Part shown: positions 33,556 to 42,824 of the stretch, in pieces
Numbering within the stretch: position 1 is the first letter of the stretch
Layout: every line of letters begins with the position of its first letter
NCBI GenBank assembly: GCA_902781705.1
Contig: CACZKE010000005.1
Span: 82,584 to 146,583 of the forward strand
From: an uncultured Bacteroidia bacterium
GTDB taxonomy: Bacteria > Bacteroidota > Bacteroidia > Bacteroidales > UBA932
Direction of reading: 5' to 3'
Length of the DNA stretch: 64,000 nucleotides
Notes under the pieces: model-generated
Told to the model about the DNA's origin: nothing
Database searches by the model: none
What the model saw: the letters and a program-made list of their open reading frames with translations, nothing else
Translations under genes and position numbers: made by a program

Positions 33556-34602
33556 TTAAGCCGTAAAGGCCCAGATGATGGCCTCCTCGTACACTTCGCC
33601 GGGGTGGAGAACCGTTGTGGGGAACTGCGGCTGGTTGGGGGCGTCGGGCGTGTGCTGGCACTCGATGGCGACAGCGTCGTAGTCCTCGTATTCGCGGCCG
33701 GATTTGCCCTTCGGGCAGCCCTTGAGCCAGTTTCCGGTATAGACCTGCACGGCCGGCTGCGTGGTGAAGACCTCCACCTTGCGGCCGGATTTCGCGGCCC
33801 AAAGTTCCGCGGCGCTGGTGAGTTGGCCGGGCATGGCGCCGTCGATGAGCCAGCAATGGTCGTAGCCCTTGCCGATCTTCAGGGCTTCGAAATCCGCGTG
33901 GATGTCCTGGCCGATGGGCTTGGCCTCCACGAAGTCCATCGGGGTGCCGGCGACGTCGGCCGGTTCGCCGAGGGGAATCTGGGTGGGATCCGTCGGAAGG
34001 TACTGGGAGGCATTGAGTTCCAACTTGTGGTCGAGGACCGTTCCGGAGCCTTCGCCGTCCAGGTTGAAATAGACGTGGTTCGTGAGATTCACGACCGTGG
34101 TGGCGTCGGTTTCGGCCGTGAGGATGAGTTTGAGTTCGTTCTCTTCGCTCCACTCGTAATGGGCGATGACCTTCATGTTGCCCGGGTAGCCGGCCTCGCC
34201 GTCTTCGGAGAAATACATGAATTCCACGGCGTCGCCCTCGATGCGGCTTTCCCAGACCTGGTTCTGGAAGCCCTGGGGGCCGCCGTGCAGGTGATTGGGG
34301 CCGTTGTTGATGGGGAGGGTGTATTCCACGCCTTCCACGGTGATCTTTCCCTTGGCGATGCGGTTCGCAAAACGGCCGGGAACCTTTCCCGCGCAGGGAC
34401 CGTCGCCGAAATAATCCAGGGCGTTCGGATAGCCCAGGACGACATCGTCCAGCTTGCCTTCCTTGTCCGGGACGACGATGGAGACGATGGCTGCCCCGAC
34501 GCTTCCGAGTTGCACATACGCGCCCGACGCGTTTTTCAGGGTGTATTTGTAGATTTCCTTTCCATCCGGGGCGGTGCCCCACAGTTCTTTCGTGATTTCC
34601 AT
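33556..34602 (-). CDS. galM: Aldose 1-epimerase (galactose mutarotase)
   Basis: The 348-residue enzyme interconverts alpha and beta anomers of galactose, feeding galactokinase. Family motifs are NRIAKGKI, NNGPNHLHGGPQGFQNQVW (catalytic histidine), NLTNHVYFNLDG and the C-terminal ECQHTPDAPNQPQFP and LHPGEVYEE (catalytic glutamate). ATG 34602 was chosen. An extension upstream to 34644 would add FRAKSRNLKSK, which is translation of a dispersed repeat rather than galM sequence. It converges with the preceding gene, 13 bp apart. Confidence 0.93.
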   Translation of the reverse strand: MEITKELWGTAPDGKEIYKYTLKNASGAYVQLGSVGAAIVSIVVPDKEGKLDDVVLGYPNALDYFGDGPCAGKVPGRFANRIAKGKITVEGVEYTLPINNGPNHLHGGPQGFQNQVWESRIEGDAVEFMYFSEDGEAGYPGNMKVIAHYEWSEENELKLILTAETDATTVVNLTNHVYFNLDGEGSGTVLDHKLELNASQYLPTDPTQIPLGEPADVAGTPMDFVEAKPIGQDIHADFEALKIGKGYDHCWLIDGAMPGQLTSAAELWAAKSGRKVEVFTTQPAVQVYTGNWLKGCPKGKSGREYEDYDAVAIECQHTPDAPNQPQFPTTVLHPGEVYEEAIIWAFTA

Positions 34603-34615
34603 ATGTTTGCTTTTT

Positions 34616-34677
34616 AGATTTCTCGACTTCGCTCGAAATGACAAGGGTTACTCGTTCGAAATGACAAGGGTGACCCT
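34616..34677. repeat. GTCATTTCGAGCG-type repeat between galM and thyA
   Basis: Minus-strand copy of the family: AGATTTCTCGACTTCGCTCG, then TCGAAATGACAAGGGT repeated twice with a 22-bp period. It forms the divergent spacer between galM and thyA. Confidence 0.75.
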
Positions 34678-34713
34678 TCTGTTACAAATATAAGGATTTT
34701 TAGGAATTATTCG

Positions 34714-34721
34714 TACATTTG
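34714..34721 (+). promoter_or_regulatory. -7 box TACATTTG of thyA-folA
   Basis: Exact TAnnTTTG, ending 6 bases before the thyA ATG. Confidence 0.6.
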
Positions 34722-34727
34722 CAACTT

Positions 34728-35522
34728 ATGAAACAATACCTGGATTTACTGAGACATATCCGCGAAAACGGCGTGATGAAGGAGGACCGGACCGGGACCG
34801 GCACGCAGAGCGTGTTCGGTTACCAGATGCGGTTCGACCTGTCGGAGGGCTTCCCGCTCCTGACGACCAAGAAGGTGCACCTGAAGTCCATCATTTACGA
34901 ACTCCTGTGGTTCATCGCCGGCGATACGAACGTGAAGTATCTCCAGGACCACGGTGTCACCATCTGGGACGAGTGGGCCGATGAAAACGGCGACCTGGGC
35001 CCGGTCTATGGGCACCAGTGGCGCTCGTGGCCGGCACCGGACGGACGGGCCATCGACCAACTTTCGATGGTCATCGACACGATCCGGCGGAATCCGGACT
35101 CCCGGCGGATGCTCGTGACCGCCTGGAACCCGGCGGAGGTGGACAAGATGGCGCTGCCGCCCTGCCACTGTCTGTTCCAGTTCTACGTGGCGGACGGAAA
35201 ACTTTCCTGCCAACTCTACCAGCGCAGCGCGGACGTCTTCCTGGGCGTTCCGTTCAACATCGCCTCCTACGCACTCCTCACGATGATGATCGCACAAGTG
35301 TGCGGCCTCCAGCCGGGCGAGTTCGTCCACACGACCGGCGACACCCATATCTACCGGAACCACTTCGACCAGGTGGCGACGCAACTCTCCCGTGAGCCCC
35401 GTCCGCTTCCCCGGATGCACCTGAACCCGGACGTCAAGTCCATCTTTGATTTCACCTACGAGGATTTCACCCTGGAAGGCTACGACCCGTGGCCGGCCAT
35501 CAAAGCCCCTGTTGCCGTTTAA
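34728..35522 (+). CDS. thyA: Thymidylate synthase ThyA
   Basis: The 264-residue enzyme makes dTMP from dUMP with methylene-tetrahydrofolate. The catalytic cysteine lies in [11 protein letters not shown] (Cys146, the same number as in E. coli), with the phosphate-binding [13 protein letters not shown] and the N-terminal [12 protein letters not shown]. It shares an operon with folA, which starts 1 bp after its stop and regenerates the tetrahydrofolate it consumes. Confidence 0.97.
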   Translation: MKQYLDLLRHIRENGVMKEDRTGTGTQSVFGYQMRFDLSEGFPLLTTKKVHLKSIIYELLWFIAGDTNVKYLQDHGVTIWDEWADENGDLGPVYGHQWRSWPAPDGRAIDQLSMVIDTIRRNPDSRRMLVTAWNPAEVDKMALPPCHCLFQFYVADGKLSCQLYQRSADVFLGVPFNIASYALLTMMIAQVCGLQPGEFVHTTGDTHIYRNHFDQVATQLSREPRPLPRMHLNPDVKSIFDFTYEDFTLEGYDPWPAIKAPVAV

Positions 35523-35523
35523 C

Positions 35524-36012
35524 ATGGAAAAGAGCCTTATCGTCGCGATTGCCGACAACAACGCCATCGGCCGCAAGAACGCCCTGCTGTGGAACCTGCC
35601 GGGCGACATGAAATACTTCCGGCAGCAGACGACCGGCTGCGCCGTCATCATGGGCTGGATGACCTACCAGTCCATCGGCCGTCCGCTCCCCAAACGCCAC
35701 AACATCGTCATCTCCCTCTTCCCCTGGCCCGAAGCCCCCGCCGAAGTCACGGTCGTGGACTCCCTGGACGCCGCTTTCAAGGCCGCGGACGGTGGAAAAG
35801 CGTTCGTCATCGGCGGCGCCTACACCTACGCCGAGGCGATGGAAGTGGTTGACAGCATGTATATTACCCATGTCCACGATGCACCGGAGGACGCCGATGC
35901 CTTCTTCCCTGAGATCGACCCGGCCGTCTGGTACGTGGACTCCCGCAGCGAATTGCAGACCGACCCGGAGACGGGCATCACCTACGAATTCGTCGTTTAT
36001 CGGCGGAAATGA
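35524..36012 (+). CDS. folA: Dihydrofolate reductase
   Basis: The 162-residue enzyme reduces dihydrofolate. Conserved parts are IVAIADNNAIGRKNALLWNLPGD (Met20-loop equivalent), the active-site acidic segment DMKYFRQQT, VIMGWMTYQSIGRPLP (NADPH site) and FVIGGAYTYAEAM. It follows thyA by 1 bp, a common pairing. A long inverted repeat follows its stop codon. Confidence 0.95.
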   Translation: MEKSLIVAIADNNAIGRKNALLWNLPGDMKYFRQQTTGCAVIMGWMTYQSIGRPLPKRHNIVISLFPWPEAPAEVTVVDSLDAAFKAADGGKAFVIGGAYTYAEAMEVVDSMYITHVHDAPEDADAFFPEIDPAVWYVDSRSELQTDPETGITYEFVVYRRK

Positions 36013-36020
36013 CAACCTCG

Positions 36021-36058
36021 CGGAAAACGGGAGAAGCCCCTGAAACCTCCGTTTTCCG
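36021..36058. terminator. Inverted repeat after folA
   Basis: A 10-bp perfect stem (CGGAAAACGG with CCGTTTTCCG) encloses an 18-base loop between folA and the first NSS transporter. No T run follows, so it could be an attenuator or protein site rather than an intrinsic terminator. Confidence 0.35.
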
Positions 36059-36076
36059 ACAGAACGAACGAGACAA

Positions 36077-37435
36077 ATGAAACAACGCGAACACTTCGGC
36101 GGCCGGATGGCCGTCATCATGGCTTTTGCAGGGTCGGCGATCGGCCTGGGGAATCTCTGGCGCTTCCCGTACCTGGTCGGCCAGGACGGTGGTGCGGCCT
36201 TTATCGTCGTCTATATCCTCTCCACCATCATCCTCAGTCTCCCGATCTTTTTTGCGGAGTCCATCATCGGGCGTCGGAGCGGAAAGAACTGCCGCGGAGC
36301 GTTCGTGGCCCTGGCTCCGGATTCCAAATGGCGCTTCCTGGGCTTCCTGATGGTGTTCACGCCCATGTGGATCGTCTCGTACTACAGCGTCGTGGGCGGC
36401 TGGTCCCTGGAATACCTGATGCAGTCGCTCCGGCTGGAGTTCATCCATCAGGCGCCGGAGTCCGTGAGCGGCACCTTCGCCCGGTTCATCGCCCGTCCCA
36501 AGATGCCTGTGGCCTGTCACCTGGCCTTCCTGGCCGCGACCGTGATGATCGTCGCCCTTGGCGTGAAATCGGGCATCGAGAAATTCAGCAAGATATCCCT
36601 GCCGGTTCTGTTTATCCTGGTGGTGCTGATCGCCGTCTATTCCATGTCCCTGCCGGGAGCCCAGAAAGGCGTCGCCTATCTCCTCAAGCCTGATTTTTCC
36701 AAACTGACCCTGGACGCCTGCCTGGATGCCCTGGGGCAGTCCTTCTTCTCGCTGTCGCTGGGCATGGGCATCATCATTACCTATTCCTCGTATGTAAGCA
36801 GGAAGGAGAACATCCTCGTGACCGGGGTGGGAACGGCGGTTTCGGACCTGTTGTTCGCGATGCTGGCGGGCTTTGCCATCATGCCGGCGGTATTTGCCGC
36901 GGGCATCGAGCCGGGCAGCGGTCCGGGGCTGATCTTCGATACGCTGCCGTTCATCTTTGCGCAGATGGGCCAGACCATGCCCTGGCTCAGTTCCATCGCC
37001 GCCATCCTGTTTTTCCTGACCGTCCTCATTTCGGCCCTGACTTCGTCGGTTTCACTGATCGAGGTGGGGGTGGCCTACCTCACGGAAGAACGGGGGATGA
37101 AGCGGGGATGGGCCTGCGCCCTGCTGTTCGTGCTCACCGGCGTGGTGGGTGCGCTCTGCTCCCTGTCCTTCGGCCCGCTTGCGGACCGGACGATCCTCGG
37201 CATGAACCTGTTCGAGTTCTTCGACACCGTCGCGTCCAACGTCCTTCTCACGATCGGCGGTCTCCTTGTGGTCCTGTTCGTGGGCTGGAAGATGTCCCGG
37301 GAGGATGTCCGTGACGAGTTCACCAACGGCGGCACCAAGATCCGGAACGCCCGCCTGTTCGACTTCTTCTACTTTCTGATCCGCTATGTCGCCCCTGTGG
37401 GCGTCATCATCCTGTTTATTTCCAATCTGTTCTGA
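36077..37435 (+). CDS. Sodium:neurotransmitter-symporter (NSS) family transporter, copy 1
   Basis: A 452-residue membrane protein of about 11-12 helices. Helix 1 carries the NSS sodium/substrate motif AGSAIGLGNLWRFPYL, followed by GGAAFIVVYI. Bacterial NSS proteins import amino acids with sodium (LeuT, MhsT, TnaT types); the substrate cannot be assigned. Its TGA overlaps the next start (TGATG). The two genes are clear paralogues in tandem. Confidence 0.92.
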   Translation: MKQREHFGGRMAVIMAFAGSAIGLGNLWRFPYLVGQDGGAAFIVVYILSTIILSLPIFFAESIIGRRSGKNCRGAFVALAPDSKWRFLGFLMVFTPMWIVSYYSVVGGWSLEYLMQSLRLEFIHQAPESVSGTFARFIARPKMPVACHLAFLAATVMIVALGVKSGIEKFSKISLPVLFILVVLIAVYSMSLPGAQKGVAYLLKPDFSKLTLDACLDALGQSFFSLSLGMGIIITYSSYVSRKENILVTGVGTAVSDLLFAMLAGFAIMPAVFAAGIEPGSGPGLIFDTLPFIFAQMGQTMPWLSSIAAILFFLTVLISALTSSVSLIEVGVAYLTEERGMKRGWACALLFVLTGVVGALCSLSFGPLADRTILGMNLFEFFDTVASNVLLTIGGLLVVLFVGWKMSREDVRDEFTNGGTKIRNARLFDFFYFLIRYVAPVGVIILFISNLF

Positions 37436-38796
37436 TGGCCCCGCGCGAGAGTTTCGGCAGCCGCTTTGCGGTGATCATGGCGATGGCGGGAAGCGCCGTC
37501 GGCCTGGGCAATATCTGGCGTTTTCCCTACATGGTGGGGGAGCACGGCGGTGCGGCCTTCATCATCGTGTACATGCTGTCGAGTTTCATCCTGGTCCTCC
37601 CCATCTTCTTCGCGGAGACGATCATCGGCCGGCGCAGCCGCCAGGGGACCTTCGGAGCGATGGAGAAACTGGCCCCCGGCACGCCCTGGAAATGGCTGGG
37701 ACTTTTCACGGTCGTCTCGCCCATCATCATCCTGAGCTACTACAGCGTCGTGGGCGGATGGTCGGTGGAATACCTGTTCAAGGCCGCGTGCCTGGACTTT
37801 ACCAAAGCGGAACCTGCTGATATCCAGGGATTTTTCGGACAATTCATCTCCTCCACCGGCGGCCCGATCGCGGTCCATACCATCTTCATGCTCTTGGTCG
37901 CGGGCATCGTCCTCGCCGGCGTGAAGAAAGGCATCGAGGGATTCACGAAAGTGACGATGCCGGTCCTTTTCGTCCTCATCGTCGCCCTTGCCGTCTATTC
38001 CGTCACCCTGCCGGGCGCGTCGGAAGGGGTCAGGTATCTTGTGAGGCCGGATTTCTCCAAGGTCGATGCGCACGCCGTCGCCGCCGCCATGGGCCAGGCC
38101 TTCTTCTCGCTGTCGCTGGGGGTGGGAACCATCCTGACTTATGCTTCCTACATGCGGAAAGACGAAAACATCTTCGCTTCCGGCATGGGCACGGCCGTCT
38201 CGGACCTCCTGTTCGCCATCATCGCGGGCTTTGCGGTGATGCCGGCCGTCTTCGCCGCGGGGATCGAACCCGGTGCTGGCCCCGGCCTGGTCTTCGACAC
38301 GTTGCCGTTCATTTTCAACAAGATGGGTGCAGGCATCCCTTGGCTCAGCGCCGTCATCGCCATCATCTTTTTCGTGACGATCCTCGTCACCGCCCTCACG
38401 TCGGCCATCTCCATGATGGAGGTGGGCGTCGCTTACCTGACGGAAGAAAAGGGGATGCGGCGCGGTTCGGCCGTTCTCGTCATCACGGCTTTCGCCTGGA
38501 CGGTCGGTGTCCTGTGCAGCCTCTCCTTCGGCCCTCTGTCCGATGTCAAACTCCTGGGAAACAGCATCTTCGACTTCCTGGACAAACTTTGCTCCAACTG
38601 GCTTCTCCCGGCCGGCGGCCTCCTGTTCACGCTGTTCGTGGGCTGGAAAATGTCCCGGGCCGATGTCTATGACGAGTTTACCAACGGCGGCACCCTCAAG
38701 GCGAACGTCGCCTTGTTCGACACCGTCTGGTTCCTGTTGCGTTTTGTCGCTCCGGTGGGAATCGTCGTCGTTTTCCTGACGAATCTCTTTTTGTAA
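37435..38796 (+). CDS. NSS family transporter, copy 2 (tandem paralogue)
   Basis: A 453-residue paralogue of the preceding gene with the same first-helix motif (AGSAVGLGNIWRFPYM) and the same C-terminal MSRADVYDEFTNGGT signature (MSREDVRDEFTNGGT in copy 1). The pair overlaps by one base and should be co-expressed. Divergence is spread along the length, suggesting an old duplication with different substrate preference. It converges with mutS, 1 bp apart. Confidence 0.92.
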   Translation: MAPRESFGSRFAVIMAMAGSAVGLGNIWRFPYMVGEHGGAAFIIVYMLSSFILVLPIFFAETIIGRRSRQGTFGAMEKLAPGTPWKWLGLFTVVSPIIILSYYSVVGGWSVEYLFKAACLDFTKAEPADIQGFFGQFISSTGGPIAVHTIFMLLVAGIVLAGVKKGIEGFTKVTMPVLFVLIVALAVYSVTLPGASEGVRYLVRPDFSKVDAHAVAAAMGQAFFSLSLGVGTILTYASYMRKDENIFASGMGTAVSDLLFAIIAGFAVMPAVFAAGIEPGAGPGLVFDTLPFIFNKMGAGIPWLSAVIAIIFFVTILVTALTSAISMMEVGVAYLTEEKGMRRGSAVLVITAFAWTVGVLCSLSFGPLSDVKLLGNSIFDFLDKLCSNWLLPAGGLLFTLFVGWKMSRADVYDEFTNGGTLKANVALFDTVWFLLRFVAPVGIVVVFLTNLFL

Positions 38797-38797
38797 G

Positions 38798-41428
38798 TTA
38801 CACCCCCAGTTCGTCCTTCATCGCCCGGAGGGCATCGAAGGCCTGCAAGGGTGTCATGTTGTTGAGGTCCAGGCCTTTGAGGCGGTCGCGCAAAGACTCC
38901 AGAAGCGGGTCGTCCAGTTGGAACATGGACAGTTGGATGGATCCGTCCTTCTCCACGCGGCCCTCTTTCGTGGTATGCGGCTTCACGGGGGTGAGGGCGC
39001 CGATGGCCTCGAGCGCCTGGGAGTTCTCCAGGGCCTTGAGCGTGCGCTCGGCGCTTTCCAGCACCTGCTGCGGCATGCCGGCCATGCGGGCGACATGGAT
39101 ACCGAAACTGTGGGCCGTACCCCCTTCCTTGATCTTGCGGAGGAAGATGACCTCCTTGCCCACCTCCTTCACCGTCACATGGAAGTTCTTGACCCGCGGG
39201 AAAATGCCCTCCAGGTCGTTCAGTTCGTGATAATGGGTGGCGAACAGTGTCTTCGCGCCCTTCCCGTACTCGTGGATGTACTCCACGATGCCGCGGGCGA
39301 TGGACATGCCGTCATAGGTCGATGTCCCCCGCCCGATCTCGTCCAGCAGCACCAGCGACCGGGCGCTGAGATTGTGGAGGATCATGGAGGTTTCCAGCAT
39401 CTCCACCATGAAGGTGGATTCGCCACGGGAAATGTTGTCCGTCGCGCCCACGCGGGTGAAGATCTTGTCGAAATACCCGATCCGGGCCGATTCCGCCGGG
39501 ACGAAGGACCCCGTCTGCGCCAGCAGGACGATGAGGGCCGTCTGCCGCAGGAGGGCCGACTTACCGGCCATGTTCGGACCGGTTAAGATAATGATTTGCT
39601 GGGATTTGGAGTCCAGGAAGACATCGTTCGGGACATACTCCTCACCGGCGGGCATCAGGGTTTCGATGACCGGATGGCGGCCTGCCTTGATGTCCAGCGA
39701 GAGGGAATCGTCCACGACGGGGCGGCAGTAGTGCCGGTCCACGGCCTGTTCGGCAAAGCCGGCCAGCACGTCCAGTTTCGCCAGGATGCGGCTGTTCTTC
39801 TGGATGGCGACGATCCCGTCCTGGATATGGGCGATGAGGGCGGCGTAGAGCCGGGTCTCGATCTCATAGATGCGGCTTTCGGCCGTGACGATCTTCTCCT
39901 CGTATTCCTTGAGTTCCTCGGTGATGTAGCGCTCGGCGCTCACGAGCGTCTGCTTGCGGATCCACTCCGGCGGAACCTTGTCCCGGAAAGTGTTGCGGAC
40001 CTCGATATAGTAACCGAAAACGTTGTTGTAAGCGATTTTGAGCGAAGGGATTCCGGTGCGTTCGGACTCCCGCTGCTGCATCTGCAGGAGATAGTCTTTC
40101 CCGCTTCCGGACAGGCCCCGGAGTTCGTCCAGTTCCTCGTCCACGCCCTCCGCGATGACCGGACCCTTGCCGATCTGGGCGGCCGGCTCCGGATCCAGGG
40201 TGTTCACGATTTCCTTCAGGATTTTCTCGCAGCCCACGAGTCCCTTCATGAGCCGGTCCACGGCGTCGCAACCCTTGCCCAGGCAGTTCTCCTGCAGCGG
40301 CTTCATCTGCGCGAGGCCGCGGCTCAGTTGCAGGACCTCCCGGGGGAGGGCCTTGCCGTTCGCCACGCGGCCGAGGATGCGGTCCAGGTCGCCGAGTTTC
40401 CCCAGTTCTTCCTGTACGGCGGAGAGGGTCTCCGGCCGCTCCACGAAGAACTGCACGATATCATACCGGAGGTTCAGTTCCTTCCGGTCCATGATGGGCA
40501 TGGCCAGCCAGCCCCGCAGCATCCGGGCGCCCATCGGCGAGGAGCAGCGGTCCACCGTCTGTACCAGGGAAACGCCTTCCCGCCCCGATGCTGCCTGGAA
40601 TACTTCCAGGTTGCGGAGGGTGAAGGGATCCATCCAGACCACTTTGGCCTCGTCGATGCGGCCGAGGGTGGAGATATTGCGAAGCCCCGCGTGCTGTGTC
40701 TGCTCCAGATAGACCATCAGGGCCCCGGCGGCGCAGATGCCGAGCGGCATCGTGTCCACGGCGAATCCCTTCAGGGAGTCCACGCGGAGTTGCCGCCTGA
40801 GTTTTTCCACCGCGGCATCGTACACGAAGGCCCATTCGTCCAGACTCGTCACGTAATAGTCGCCGAAGCGGTCCTTCACGCCCCGTTCGTAACTCCGGGG
40901 GACGACCAGTTCCTTGGGCGAGAGCGACCCCATGAGGGTGCCGATATACTCGAGCGATCCCTGCGCCACCTGGAACTGTCCCGTGGACACGTCCAGGAAG
41001 GCGGCGCCGCAGCCGTCGCGGTCGAAGGCCAGTCCGCACAGGAAGTTGTTCTCCTTGACTTCCAACATGTTCTCGCCGAAGGAAATACCCGGCGTGACAA
41101 TTTCCGTCACCCCGCGCTTGACGAGTTTCTTGGCGAACTTCGGATCTTCCAACTGGTCGCAGATGGCGACCTTGAAGCCCGCCCGGACCAGTTTCGTGAG
41201 GTAGTTCTCGATGGCATGGTGCGGGAATCCGGCCATGGGGATGGGCCCCTTGTCGCCGTTGGATTTCTTGGTCTGTACCAGCCCCAGCACGCGGGAGGCC
41301 GTGACGGCGTCGTCCGAGTAGGTCTCGTAAAAGTCGCCTACCCGGTACAGCAGCAGCGCCTCGGGGTGCTGTGCCTTCACCTCGAAAAACTGTTTGATCA
41401 AGGGGGTGTCTTCCGCCATTTTCGCCAT
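38798..41428 (-). CDS. mutS: DNA mismatch repair protein MutS
   Basis: An 876-residue MutS1. The N-terminal mismatch-recognition domain contains the stacking-phenylalanine motif VGDFYETY, a core/lever region follows, and the ATPase has Walker A TGPNMAGKSALLRQ and Walker B LVLLDEIGRGTSTYDG. A C-terminal helix-turn-helix dimerisation part completes it. ATG 41428 (MAKMAED) is used. Upstream in-frame codons run through the -7 box (41454-41461) and the divergent promoter. Confidence 0.97.
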   Translation of the reverse strand: MAKMAEDTPLIKQFFEVKAQHPEALLLYRVGDFYETYSDDAVTASRVLGLVQTKKSNGDKGPIPMAGFPHHAIENYLTKLVRAGFKVAICDQLEDPKFAKKLVKRGVTEIVTPGISFGENMLEVKENNFLCGLAFDRDGCGAAFLDVSTGQFQVAQGSLEYIGTLMGSLSPKELVVPRSYERGVKDRFGDYYVTSLDEWAFVYDAAVEKLRRQLRVDSLKGFAVDTMPLGICAAGALMVYLEQTQHAGLRNISTLGRIDEAKVVWMDPFTLRNLEVFQAASGREGVSLVQTVDRCSSPMGARMLRGWLAMPIMDRKELNLRYDIVQFFVERPETLSAVQEELGKLGDLDRILGRVANGKALPREVLQLSRGLAQMKPLQENCLGKGCDAVDRLMKGLVGCEKILKEIVNTLDPEPAAQIGKGPVIAEGVDEELDELRGLSGSGKDYLLQMQQRESERTGIPSLKIAYNNVFGYYIEVRNTFRDKVPPEWIRKQTLVSAERYITEELKEYEEKIVTAESRIYEIETRLYAALIAHIQDGIVAIQKNSRILAKLDVLAGFAEQAVDRHYCRPVVDDSLSLDIKAGRHPVIETLMPAGEEYVPNDVFLDSKSQQIIILTGPNMAGKSALLRQTALIVLLAQTGSFVPAESARIGYFDKIFTRVGATDNISRGESTFMVEMLETSMILHNLSARSLVLLDEIGRGTSTYDGMSIARGIVEYIHEYGKGAKTLFATHYHELNDLEGIFPRVKNFHVTVKEVGKEVIFLRKIKEGGTAHSFGIHVARMAGMPQQVLESAERTLKALENSQALEAIGALTPVKPHTTKEGRVEKDGSIQLSMFQLDDPLLESLRDRLKGLDLNNMTPLQAFDALRAMKDELGV

Positions 41429-41453
41429 TTCGTGTGCTTCTGAAGGGTAAATG

Positions 41454-41461
41454 CAAAGATA
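41454..41461 (-). promoter_or_regulatory. -7 box TATCTTTG of mutS
   Basis: Exact TAnnTTTG on the minus strand, 25 bases before the mutS ATG, in a 61-bp divergent region. Confidence 0.55.
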
Positions 41462-41473
41462 CTGTTTTTTTAT

Positions 41474-41481
41474 TAACTTTG
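41474..41481 (+). promoter_or_regulatory. -7 box TAACTTTG of the glycosyltransferase gene
   Basis: Exact TAnnTTTG ending 8 bases before ATG 41490. It lies 12 bp from the opposing mutS box. Confidence 0.55.
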
Positions 41482-41489
41482 TACCTTGT

Positions 41490-42818
41490 ATGAAGCGCGT
41501 CCTCGTCATCACCTATTACTGGCCGCCCTCCGGCGGTTCCGGCGTCCAGCGCTGGGTAAAATTCGCCAAATACCTTCCTGCGGAGGGGTGGCAGCCGGTC
41601 ATCTACACGCCGGAGAATCCGGAGTACACGGCCATCGACCATACCCTGGAGTCGGAGATCCCGCACAGCGCCGAGATCGTCCGCCGGCCCATCCTGGAAC
41701 CCTACGGCATCTACCGCAAACTCATGGGCAAAGGCGCCTCGACCGACATGAAAACCCTGACTGCGGGCGCCTCGAAAGGAGAGGTGACCGAGATTTCCTC
41801 CGGCCGGAAGACCTTCAAGCAGCGCCTATCGCTCTGGATCCGGGGCAACCTGTTCGTCCCCGACCCCCGCGTGGGCTGGGTGCGTCCGAGCGTCCGGTTC
41901 CTGAAGGAATATCTCAAGGAACATCCTGTCGATGTGATCGTTACGACGGGACCGCCCCACTCGATGCACCTTATCGGGCAGCGGCTGCACAAGGAACTCG
42001 GCATTCCCTGGATCCCGGATTTCCGCGACCCCTGGAGCCGGATGTACTACCTCAAGCATCTGCCCATGACGCGCCGCACCTGGCGCCGGCTCCGGGCGAT
42101 GGAGCAGGCCGTCCTGGACGACTGTTCCACGGTCCTTGCCGTCACGCCGCTCGTGCAGGAGGAGTTCCAGGCCCAGACATCGACCCCGGTCGCCATGATC
42201 ACGAACGGGTACGACGGGGGCGATTTCGAGCAGGCGGTGGAACCGGACGGGCACTTCAACATTGTCCATACGGGACTCTTTGCCGCCGACGGCAATCCGC
42301 TGACTTTCTGGAAAGTACTGGGAGTCAAGGCCTGGGCGGAGCCGGACTTCAAAGAGGCCTTGCGCCTTCGGCTCGTGGGCAAGGTGGACCGCGAGGTCTA
42401 CGACGCCATCGAGGAGGCCGGGCTCAAGGACAATGTCGTGGACCTGGGTTACAAGGACCACCTGACGGCCGTGCGGGAGCAACTCGCCGCCACGATGCTT
42501 GTCCTGCCCCTCAGGAATGACCCGGAGTACCGTCCCATCCTTCCCGGCAAACTGTTCGAATATCTGGCGTCCCGGAGACCCGTCCTGGGCATCGGCCAGG
42601 AGGACGGCGCCATGGCCCGCGTGCTGGCGGAAACCGGCGCCGGCGTCACGGCCGGCTGGGACAACATGGACGCGATGCGCTCCTTCGTCGACAAGGCCTG
42701 GGAGCAGTTCAAGGCCGGGGAGGTCCCGCCCGTCGCGGGCGATATCACCCGCTTCTCCCGCCGCAGTCTCACCCACGAACTGGCCGACCTGCTGGAGCAG
42801 GTCTCACAAGAACAATAA
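41490..42818 (+). CDS. GT4-like glycosyltransferase
   Basis: A 442-residue GT-B fold protein. The N-terminal part has MKRVLVITYYWPPSGGSGVQ and the C-terminal part the nucleotide-sugar region (LPGKLFEYLASRRPVLGIG, typical of GT4). Such proteins of this phylum take part in surface glycan synthesis. The acceptor and donor are unknown. The next gene (YfhO-type) follows after 6 bp. Confidence 0.85.
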   Translation: MKRVLVITYYWPPSGGSGVQRWVKFAKYLPAEGWQPVIYTPENPEYTAIDHTLESEIPHSAEIVRRPILEPYGIYRKLMGKGASTDMKTLTAGASKGEVTEISSGRKTFKQRLSLWIRGNLFVPDPRVGWVRPSVRFLKEYLKEHPVDVIVTTGPPHSMHLIGQRLHKELGIPWIPDFRDPWSRMYYLKHLPMTRRTWRRLRAMEQAVLDDCSTVLAVTPLVQEEFQAQTSTPVAMITNGYDGGDFEQAVEPDGHFNIVHTGLFAADGNPLTFWKVLGVKAWAEPDFKEALRLRLVGKVDREVYDAIEEAGLKDNVVDLGYKDHLTAVREQLAATMLVLPLRNDPEYRPILPGKLFEYLASRRPVLGIGQEDGAMARVLAETGAGVTAGWDNMDAMRSFVDKAWEQFKAGEVPPVAGDITRFSRRSLTHELADLLEQVSQEQ

Positions 42819-42824
42819 ACAACT

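Noticed and set aside
34603-34644. N-terminal extension of galM
   Set aside because: The added residues (FRAKSRNLKSK) are translated dispersed repeat; the family start is at 34602.
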